The notes beneath the pieces were generated by a model. That model had not been told where the DNA came from and did no database searches. It was given only the letters and a program-made list of their open reading frames with translations. Shown in pieces: positions 56,113 through 64,000 of a stretch of 64,000 nt of DNA (positions are counted from its first letter, which is position 1; each line of letters opens with the position of its first letter). The stretch lies in the NCBI GenBank assembly GCA_020744225.1, contig JAGMWG010000019.1, positions 930,001-994,000 on the forward strand. Reading direction: 5' to 3'. Position numbers and translations under genes: made by a program. The stretch comes from Paraphoma chrysanthemicola. Lineage: Eukaryota > Ascomycota > Dothideomycetes > Pleosporales > Phaeosphaeriaceae.

Positions 56113-57436
56113 GTCTCGATATATGCACTTGCTGCTGTGTGTATTACACGAAACCTCGTGGTTTGTCTGATAAATAAGGGACTGCTAATGGCGGTGGCAC
56201 GAGTAACACCAATGGCGAAGTTCGTAGGAATAGTCCGAGACGAGCAGAGTGATTTTTTTGATCGTTGCGTTACGGTCCCACGGAAAAGGGTTATGATTGG
56301 TATGTTCGTATCTGCTGGTATATGCGACAACAGGGGCATTATGAGCTGATGCGGCACCTCCTCCTTCGGAATCACACATGCGCTCTCGCAGTTGCAAGGT
56401 ACCACGTAGCAAGACCCGATGCGGAAGGTTTGTGCGTCAGGTCCGCGCTTGAAATCCTCCTGAAAGCCAACGGTTGGCCCGCATTGTGCGCGGGACGCGG
56501 CACTGTATTGGCGCGGCCCGCAGGCCGAGGGTGGGGAGGGCCTAATGAACTGGATGACAATCCTTGCAAACAGTAGTTGCGAAAGAAACTGATGAATCGG
56601 ATCAAGGGAAATCTCAATCCTTCGAAGTTACACGATGGGCAAAGTTAGCTGCAGACTGCTGTGAAGTAGACCGCCAAAAAAAAAGCCCGAATACCCATCA
56701 GATCTCCCGAACAGAAGCTCATCGTGTTCTTGCATAATCCAAGATTAGACTAATTCGCTCGTAGGATCAACACAACCACGCCACGGTCGTGCGTACTACC
56801 GACGTGGCGCCAAGCCACGTTGAGGAATGGCGGCCGAACCCTGCGGCCTGTTTCAGGGAAGCTCTTCGTCGTTATGCTTGTATCACCCATAACTTTTACA
56901 CTATGAAGAATAAACACTTCCGATTATCGGGGACATCTTCGGAACTAGAAACTTCAGTACGTCCTTGTGTCAGTGTTCAGTAGTCACAAGACGCCCGGTC
57001 CATTCGAAAGCGACGTTGAACGACTACGAGGTCGTCCAAGGGAAAAAACACATAACCCCGAATCCTTTGGGAATAAGTTTCTCAGACTTAAGCATTGCGT
57101 TGAGCGAACCCATGGCAAGCTTGAGGCGGGTGTGGACGTGCCCTTGGCGCGGCCACTTGCAAGCATCGCAGAGCAGCCACCTTGGCGAAGTCGACGCACC
57201 AGGGTGTGGTGACAGGATCGGCCCTTCTCGGTGAACCAGCCTCGTTCTGTTGCTGCCTCCTACTTTGCAAACGGGCTTTTCGAAGATCGTTACTTGTACT
57301 GGAGTTTGGAAACAGTGCTCTTTGCTTATAACAGGACTTCATGTTTTTATATCTTCATGGGACACAGCAAGTATGAGCAGCTTTTTACACGTGTAACACA
57401 TCAACACCTCTCCTTCCTTGACATAACCAGGAGAAC
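56113..57436. other. Intergenic region, 1.3 kb
   Basis: A divergent spacer between the BVMO (minus) and the Pth11-like gene (plus). No large frame; a short poly(A) run (aaaaaaaa) near 56674-56684. Likely holds both promoters. Confidence 0.45.
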
Positions 57437-58749
57437 ATGGCAGTCTCGCCTTTAGAAGCAGCACTCATCGAAACATGGACACTGTTCGCGGTTGGGTCGA
57501 TATTCATAATTTTGAGAGTTTTCTCTCGAACTCGCCTGGTTGGACTGGCAGGATATCATGCTGACGACTATTTGATCTTCTTCGCATGGGTGAGTTGTGT
57601 CAAGACTCCAAGGGAGCTGGAACAAGAGACTGACCGATGCAGACCTGCTACGCTGGCATGACCGTCGCGGCGCACATCGTGGGGGGTACTGGCGACACCT
57701 CGCACTTGACCATGGAACAACGGCTTTCTTTCACTCCCGAGCAAGCGGCGTTGCGACAGAAGGGAACAAAGTGGTTCATGGTGGGCTGGTACACCTATAT
57801 TGGCCTCATTTGGACGTTGAAGCTCAACATGCTGTTCTTGTACCGGCGAGTCGTCAGCCTCGTGTGGGTGAAGACGTTCATAGTACCGACAATGGTGTTC
57901 GTGGGTGTCACGGGTGTATCAATCCTCATCCTGTTCGCCGCAGCCTGTCGTCCTTTCCACAAGCTATGGCAGATTTTACCAGACCCAGGGAGTGTGTATC
58001 CTTCCACATACCATCTAGAGCCTCTGCTAACAACTTCAGAATACTGCATGCCGCAAAGCCCCGCATTCTTGATCACAGTTCTCATATTGAACCTAGTGAC
58101 GGATTTGTGCATTATCCTCATCCCCATCCCAATCATACTGCCACTGAGGATCTCATGGGCCCGCAAAATTGGACTGTTGATTCTTTTCACCGCAGGCATC
58201 TTCGTCATGATTGCTGCAATATTGCGCGTTTACTTCGTTCTCGCCGTAAGTTTAGATGGACCACAGGCGTCCGTATCTCACTGACAACCTGACTAGCTTC
58301 AAAGCGGAGAAACGGCGGCCATATGGTCGTGCCGAGAAGACGTCGTCGCAGTCATTATAGGACAAGCTACCATGGTCCGCCCAATGTTCACTCGCCGGTT
58401 CTGGTCCGCCGACCCGATGAGCTCCTCCGCCTACGAATCGAATAAACCATCCAGCGGGTCACACGAACTGTCGACAGGAAGCAACCTCAAGTCAAAGGCC
58501 GAACGCCTAGGCTTCCGCCAGGTGAAAGACCCATACGACGTCAGTGTCCTCCGGACAGTTGAGGGTCACGGGAGTGAGGAAGAAATTATCGCGCAGCGTG
58601 ATAGCGACATAGCCAATCAGAAAAACCAAGCCCCGCACCGAGCCCTCCACGAGCAAGAATCGAGGGACGGCATTGTCGTGAAAAGGGAGGTTGACGTCTC
58701 CACTGAACCAGCCAAGGGTCAAATCCATCAGAGTTGGGCAGCGGTGTAG
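57437..58749 (+). CDS. Pth11/SAT4-type seven-TM protein (rhodopsin-like domain)
   Basis: Exons 57437-57589, 57643-57991, 58040-58245 and 58297-58749 give 386 aa. Seven TMs match the fungal rhodopsin/SAT4 (PF20684-type) family: TLFAVGSIFIILRVF; DDYLIFFAWTCYAGMTV; YIGLIWTLKLNMLFLYRRV; TMVFVGVTGVSILILF; FLITVLILNLVTDLCIILIPIP; LLILFTAGIFVMIAAILRVYF; SCREDVVAVIIGQATMVRP. The TDLCIILIPIPI and WTLKLNMLFLYRR motifs are hallmarks. No CFEM domain. The 138-residue tail is cytoplasmic and polar. Intron 2 (57992-58039) is 48 bp and open in frame, so a retained-intron form would be translatable. Relatives include surface-sensing receptors (Pth11) and members of secondary-metabolite clusters. Confidence 0.85.
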
Positions 58750-59324
58750 CAAAGGATGAACGTCGGCTCAGCAGGAATACCAGACACAAGTGGAGCCGCT
58801 AGTGCGGAAGCCAGGGCACACATCCGCGGTAGCGGGCTTGGCGTGAGCCGCACACACCCATGGTTGGATGTCACAGTGCGTACAGGGGTTTGGATCCTAC
58901 AATGTGACAAGAGCTGGGATGGGAGAGTCTGGACGCGTGGATACGCAGATATGGATATTGACACAGTCCTCCAAGCGTCATGGGAACTTCCGTGTCCACA
59001 TTGCCGCAACTTCTCCCGCTTTACCCCAGGAGCGGACCCTGTAGACATTGATAGTCTCGAGACACAGGATCAGAAATGCCGCCCGAAGGATAGTCACCTT
59101 CCAGACTCGACTCACAGGTCTAATTCCGATTGCCGAGAAGGGGAGCAGCACCTCTGAACTGTCCAGAGCCATGGTACACGAAGTGTACGAGTGGCTGACG
59201 CTCATAAGTGGCTGACGCTCATACTCTCACGGATCGAAATGAAATGCAGACGGCCTTCATAAACTTTGCCTGAAGCATATATAATCCCATTTCAACTTCA
59301 GTCCTCGTCGTGTTATACTACTTC
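58750..59324. other. Convergent spacer with a 17-bp tandem duplication
   Basis: Includes a 133-codon plus frame (58756-59157) with no domain, which I do not call. agtggctgacgctcata is repeated head to tail at 59190-59206 and 59207-59223. Confidence 0.4.
59190..59223. repeat. 17-bp perfect tandem duplication
   Basis: Two adjacent perfect copies of agtggctgacgctcata, in the spacer between the Pth11-like gene and the sugar transporter. Confidence 0.9.
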
Positions 59325-60982
59325 TCATTTCACATCATGAATCTGTGCCGCAGCACCCTCCTTCGCCCTCCCATCGGCAAAATTCTGGAAATTTCTCGGC
59401 GCAATACGCTGCTCATACAGCCAATCCACTTCCGCCGTCGTAAAGCCAGATAGATCCGGTACCAAGTACCACGAGCCCACCAACAACATGATTGAGGTTC
59501 CCATGAAGATGAAGGCGGTGCGTGCTCCAAGATTGCCCGCATCGGTGTTGTACATGTATGGCACAATGAAGGTGAAGAACCATGTGACAGCGGCGTTTGA
59601 GATGACACCCACGGCCTGGGTTTTGATACGCAAGCGGTATGACGAGACTTCGGCGCAGATGACCCAGGCGGTGGATGTCATTGTTAAAATCTGCCAGGCG
59701 ATGAGAACGTTCCTGTTGCTTGTCAGAAGATTCTTATGTGACGCCGAGTATGGATAGCTTACATCAGAATCGCGATAGCCCAAAGGCTTGAGTGGTTGTG
59801 GGCATAGTACAGAGCGCCAATAATTGCCATCACGAGTATGTTGACAGTGACACCTGTCAGCCAAATCAAGCGACGACCAATCTTCTCCATACAAAACCAC
59901 GAGGCAACGATAGTCAGGATAGCAAGTCCGAATCCGCCAATACCGACGTCAAAGGCGTGGATTGCAGGTAAACCAGCGATGATTAGGAAGTAGATGTTTT
60001 GAGACAGCAGCGATGCACCGTTGAGGCCAGCCCCGAGAAAAAGCCAGAACACGGTAAACGTACGCTTAAGGTTGGCACCCTTGAACAGTTCGAGGTAGCC
60101 GCCGGCGCCGTTCTGCAGCATCTCCTTACGTTCATGCTCCACCTGTTTGCGAAGGAGTGCAAACCTTGCGTCGATATTGTTGTTGGAACCGTACAGGCGT
60201 GACAACACCTTGCGAGCTGCCACGTCCTTGCCCTTCATGAGCAGCCACGATGGTGATTCCGGCATGAGAGCAAAGAGTACTAGTGTGATCGCCGGCCAGG
60301 CCCACTGGACCGCGAAGACGATGCGGAAGGCGTGCTCGTGGATATTTGGTACATAAACGCGGATGGTGACAAGGCCGATTGCTTGCATGAGGACGGTTGA
60401 CATGACAATAGCAGATTGAATGGGTCCACGAAGGCGGACAGGCGAGATCTCGGATGCCCATGATGTTGCGCTAGCCAGGATACAGCCGATGGCAAGACCA
60501 TTGACCATCTTGCCACCAAGCAGAACTCCACGACTGGTTGCAGCATACTGAATTCCTACGCCTACGATGGAGACGCAGCACGCGAGAACACAGGACCACT
60601 TCCTTCCGATGCGATCCGATACGAAGCCAATACCGAATCCGCCGATGGCCTGGAGCAGGTAAGACATAGCTGTCCACAGCGAAGCCCAGATGGACGGCAC
60701 ATAGAGCTGGTGGTCGGGAGTCATCGCCCCGAAATAGAGCATGAAAGCAGGCATAGAAATGCTGGCTCCGTTGATGACGCTGTCGTAGCCGAACACACCA
60801 CCCGCGAAGAACGCGGCGATGGAGTGAGCGAGGATGATCTTATGAGCCTTGGCTGAGGCCCAAACCGAGCTGGCACGCTCCTTTTCTATGAGGCTCTCCC
60901 CGAGCTGGAGGTCCTGGTCGTTGGCAACATCTTCGACCATCGTGGCGGCGGACATCTCTTGCTTTTCGAGCTCGATGCTCAT
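59325..60982 (-). CDS. MFS sugar transporter (alpha-glucoside/maltose permease-like)
   Basis: Exons 60982-59763 and 59712-59325 give 535 aa; 50-bp intron (gtaagc ... aacag). Cytoplasmic N-terminus of about 45 residues, then HKIILAHSIAAFFAGGVFGYDSVINGAS. Sugar-porter marks: SDRIGRKWSC (loop 2-3), ASEISPVRLRGPIQS, PESPSWLLMKGKD (loop 6-7), EKIGRRLIWLTG, and a C-terminal region with SSYRLRIKTQAVGV. Twelve TMs are expected. Similar to fungal maltose/alpha-glucoside permeases; the substrate is not provable. Upstream lies a triple 11-bp repeat (61278-61310). It sits next to a regulator gene on the same strand. Confidence 0.92.
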
Positions 60983-61554
60983 CGTGAGAGCTCCTGAAAG
61001 TAGATTTGAGGAGAATGTATGCGATGATTGGAAACGATATGTAAGATGAAGATATCAAAATGTAACTCTTCGTGCTCCTCTTAGATTGATGCCCATATAG
61101 TGCTGATGGGCATAGGGTTGACTTTATCTTGCATCCTAGCAAGAGCCAAGTTTCGCGGGGGCTCCATCTGGGGTAACTGAGCTATAGCATGCGTGGAGGT
61201 GGAGTGTGATCTGGGGCCGAGCCAGAAGTCGGAGTGCGGTTTGGTGGCTGGATTACGTCCGCGCTAGTCAGAGCTTCTGGGTGGACATTAGGTGGACATT
61301 GGGTGGACAGTTCCAGTCCAAGCGGAACACCGCGCCCTCATACTTGACGCGACGGACAAGCGCGGCGCGACCGAAGCTAAGAGTCTGTTAATAATCTGAA
61401 GCGATTTCCCATTCTATGTCGGGATTGCTCAGAGTTCCTGGGCATGCACAATGGCCTTCGGACCGTATAAGAAGGTGCGGTGGTCGAAGTCTTCCCATTG
61501 CCATAGGTCAAGCCTCTCGGACGATGATTTTCAGCGCCTGTGTGTCTATGAAGA
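60983..61554. promoter_or_regulatory. Promoter region of the MFS transporter
   Basis: 571 bp between the transporter start and the 3' end of the regulator gene. Contains the triple repeat below; no other motif called. Confidence 0.5.
61278..61310. repeat. Three tandem 11-bp repeats upstream of the transporter
   Basis: TGGGTGGACAT, TAGGTGGACAT and TGGGTGGACAG follow head to tail, with one mismatch each in the second and third. They lie about 296-328 bp upstream of the transporter ATG. Helical-repeat spacing (11 bp) would suit a bound regulator, but this is only a candidate. Confidence 0.75.
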
Positions 61555-64000
61555 TCATTTTGCCACGCTTGTATGATGCAGTAGCAGTGCGAGATTGGAG
61601 GACGCACCCCAGGTACCGTTCTGCACCAAGCTTTGAATGGCGTGCTTGAGAATCAATTCCGGCTCTGCCGCAGAATATCCAGGAGAACGGTCCACAAATC
61701 CAGCGTCGATAAACTCGCAAACCTCTGACGACAGATTTGGTTGGACTTTCAGACGTTCGACGATGTCTGATTTCAAGGAAATGTTTGCAACTTTAGCGAT
61801 TGCCCACAAGACAACGTGGCTCAAGAACAATCCAATCACATCGTACGGCGCGCTTTCATGGCCATTGCTTTCAATGAAAGAGATGCACATTGCAGCATTT
61901 TCCACGACGTCGTATGTCTCTTTGGAGCTTTGGATGGTCCAGGAACTCAACCTCATCATTGCAGTCCGCGCGTCAGCTGGTCCCGATCTACCAAGACAAT
62001 CTTGTACGTCTGATAGTGGAATCGCAAGATACAGTTGGGCGAGACGGAAGATAATCATCGCCGCCCGTCCAAAGTATGTAGATACCGGATCGGAGCGAGA
62101 AGGATTTGGAGTCCAAGCATAGGCATCATGCCAAAGTCGTAATGCGTGGCGTAAGTTCGCGGCTGGCTGGAGTAGGTGCGACCATTGGGAGAGCAAATGA
62201 GCCGGTTGTCCAGCCATGCTATGATTCGTGTCCTCCATCCCCATCCGTGCGACAACTGCAGTCTGTTCAAGATGGAATATCTCGGCTGTGATGGCTGTCA
62301 AAAGTAGCTTTGCCGTCCAGGTATTTGTTTGTGGTAGATAGCGGTCTTGAGACAGCTCAGGAAGATTTGCCATGGCTGGTAGAATCGACGCAGCTATTTG
62401 GCCATAGACCGGACAAGGGGGCTCGGAAGCCGACCCTAAGAAGCTTCTCCATGATCTGGCTGTTGGCGCGTTCCAAAAGCTTTCATCGCATGGACACTCC
62501 CATCTTCGAACTTCTGCCACCGTCATCATTGAGCTGATGCCTAGAATGCTCGCGAACTGAGAGTCGAATGTATACACGAACCAACACACTCTTTTTTTAC
62601 TCTCAGCAGCAATCCATCGGCTCCAGCGGGTGACTAGTGTTTCATCTTTGTCCGAGGCTGGATTTGAGAGATTCATAGGTTGTCCAGCGCTGTGATGACC
62701 ATAATGGATATCGCTACCCTTGATTGGTAGTCGCCTAGTGTACGTGATAACTGAAGCACGGAGAACCTCAGTAAGCTCAAAAGCCCGCTTATTACCACAC
62801 CAGAGGCCCATGAAGCAGGTCAAAGCAAGGGCATAGATGATCAATGGCTCTCTCATCAAGCCGTTATCGGCCTCAATCAGCGCTGTTAAGTTGCGACGAA
62901 TGAGATCGAAGAGGACAATGCCGAATCTTCTGGTATGTCGCAGTCGGCTATAGGCTGAGCCTATGACCATTATTATCGCCAGCAGAGGCGACGGAAGCGA
63001 ATTGATGTTGATGGATGGCCTATGGAGCACAGGCGCTTGTGGTGCGAAGCGCTTGAAAAATAGGCTCACGAAGACATTGATCAACGGCAAGGTCGGCATG
63101 GTGAATGAGTCTTCCTGGGACCCTAAGAAACCACACACGTTCGATAATGCAGCAGCAGATAACTCCAGATCCTGCTCAATGCATTGAAATATCGAATCAT
63201 TGGGTGGCAGTACGATTGGTTTGGCTTTTACCACAGGAGCTGATCTCGGATTCCAAGCGAATGGAATATGGTCTTCACGAGAAGCCTCGTTGGGCGGTGA
63301 TGGCACCCGTGATATCCCCCCCAGCTGTCTCAAATGGTCGTGTTCTATATCCTGCACGAGCTGATCGGCGTTGTGTGACTGGAAAGTGGTATGTGCTTCT
63401 TCCCGACCCGTCATGGACTCGTCTGTGATGAGTTCTGCATATGGCAGCCCTGAGCCTGTCCAGTCTTGGAAGTTTGTGGGACTGTACGCTAGATCTGTCT
63501 CGCGAATTGCGGCGAAGAACTGATCAGAGAACCAATTGGACGCGGTCTCCGCTCCACCTGAGGCATAATTCCACGGTTTAGCAAACGAGGTGAAATCGAA
63601 ATAGGGATCCATTTGGCCAGCATCTTCCATCCATTCTGCATTGGATGCGGCGTGATCACGGATATCTGGGATCAAGCTAGTCGATATCACGAAGCCGTGT
63701 TGGGCCAACGGGGCATCTACAAAAGCTTCGGGCTCATGTAGACTCTGATCCCTTGCTGCAATCTCTGGCCTGGATGCAACAAGCTCATCTGGACTGGCCA
63801 TGCTTGCTGACAATGTGCTTTCCGGTATTAGCAAATTCGATGAATCTCCCATTCCATGGCTGCTGTTTTGCCGCAGTCTCGATTTGGTCACTTTGGACGT
63901 AGCACGCTGGTGCAGAATTTCGTGTTTTCGTCTCAGATCACTTCGACTGAACGTTTTCTTGCAGACCTCGCACTGGTGCTTTTGCACTGCATCGTCTACC
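61555..64000 (-). CDS. C2H2 zinc-finger transcription factor with fungal_trans domain (5'-truncated)
   Basis: The frame runs to the window edge, so the N-terminus is missing; at least 814 aa are present. A C2H2 finger is at the edge (CEVCKKTFSRSDLRRKHEILH, C-x2-C-x12-H-x3-H); another finger may lie outside. From about residue 280 comes the fungal-specific transcription factor domain (PF04082-like): VFVSLFFKRFAPQAPVLHRPSI, LLAIIMVIGSAYSR, and SDIHYGHHSAGQP with KRVCWFVYTFDSQFASILG. Such proteins regulate metabolic genes as dimers; the target is unknown, but the adjacent transporter and nearby monooxygenase are candidates. No intron seen in this part. Confidence 0.87.
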   Translation of the reverse strand, partial: VDDAVQKHQCEVCKKTFSRSDLRRKHEILHQRATSKVTKSRLRQNSSHGMGDSSNLLIPESTLSASMASPDELVASRPEIAARDQSLHEPEAFVDAPLAQHGFVISTSLIPDIRDHAASNAEWMEDAGQMDPYFDFTSFAKPWNYASGGAETASNWFSDQFFAAIRETDLAYSPTNFQDWTGSGLPYAELITDESMTGREEAHTTFQSHNADQLVQDIEHDHLRQLGGISRVPSPPNEASREDHIPFAWNPRSAPVVKAKPIVLPPNDSIFQCIEQDLELSAAALSNVCGFLGSQEDSFTMPTLPLINVFVSLFFKRFAPQAPVLHRPSININSLPSPLLAIIMVIGSAYSRLRHTRRFGIVLFDLIRRNLTALIEADNGLMREPLIIYALALTCFMGLWCGNKRAFELTEVLRASVITYTRRLPIKGSDIHYGHHSAGQPMNLSNPASDKDETLVTRWSRWIAAESKKRVCWFVYTFDSQFASILGISSMMTVAEVRRWECPCDESFWNAPTARSWRSFLGSASEPPCPVYGQIAASILPAMANLPELSQDRYLPQTNTWTAKLLLTAITAEIFHLEQTAVVARMGMEDTNHSMAGQPAHLLSQWSHLLQPAANLRHALRLWHDAYAWTPNPSRSDPVSTYFGRAAMIIFRLAQLYLAIPLSDVQDCLGRSGPADARTAMMRLSSWTIQSSKETYDVVENAAMCISFIESNGHESAPYDVIGLFLSHVVLWAIAKVANISLKSDIVERLKVQPNLSSEVCEFIDAGFVDRSPGYSAAEPELILKHAIQSLVQNGTWGASSNLALLLHHTSVAK

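Noticed and set aside
58756..59157. Plus-strand 133-codon frame directly after the Pth11-like gene
   Set aside because: No family; starts 7 bp after the stop and probably lies in the 3' UTR.

Overview
The window is nuclear DNA from a filamentous ascomycete (Pezizomycotina). I infer a Dothideomycete, but no single marker proves it. The evidence is many short introns (about 47-60 bp) with GTRNGT donors and CTAAC/CTGAC branch sites, a QDE-1-type RNA-dependent RNA polymerase, an AA11-like LPMO, a Pth11/SAT4-type 7TM receptor, a fungal-specific transcription factor and small BTB families. Both strands carry genes, there are no operons, and spacers run from about 0.1 to 3 kb.

Layout. 1-348: the 3' end of a BRR2-like spliceosomal helicase. 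1.7-8.7 kb: a secreted Gln/Glu-rich protein, a GT34-like membrane protein, two paralogous BTB genes and a Dif1/Spd1-type ribonucleotide reductase regulator. 9.9-13.8 kb: a 4-TM protein, an intracellular Cys-rich plus LysM protein, and ribosomal protein uS8 (RPS22). 14.3-17.0 kb: HSP104 with heat-shock-element-like motifs upstream. 17.0-24.6 kb: gene-poor, with a 92-aa protein, a third BTB-like gene and a VWA-domain protein. 27.2-28.6 kb: LEU2 in seven exons. 29.3-30.2 kb: a hemerythrin-like protein. 33.4-34.7 kb: the LPMO. 36.4-38.2 kb: a P450. 38.5-40.2 kb: a polytopic membrane protein with an AT-hook-like tail. 40.5-41.6 kb: SWC5. 42.2-46.5 kb: an RdRP whose C-terminal part lies in a different frame. 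47.4-53.98 kb: TCTP, SUR2, a small spliced gene, an unknown 562-aa protein and a small membrane protein. 54.3-64.0 kb: a Baeyer-Villiger monooxygenase, the Pth11-like receptor, a sugar transporter and a C2H2/fungal_trans regulator, which together look like an accessory metabolic group.

Most genes are housekeeping and share no pathway. The points most worth a second look are the RdRP reading-frame break just after its catalytic DYDGD, the LPMO with a Cys-rich C-terminal module, two GC-AG introns (BRR2-like, LEU2) and two tiny exons in LEU2, the missing splice acceptor in one BTB paralogue, and the regulator-transporter-monooxygenase group at the right end. Exon boundaries were read by eye from splice signals and frame continuity; all similarity calls are from recognised motifs, not database searches.
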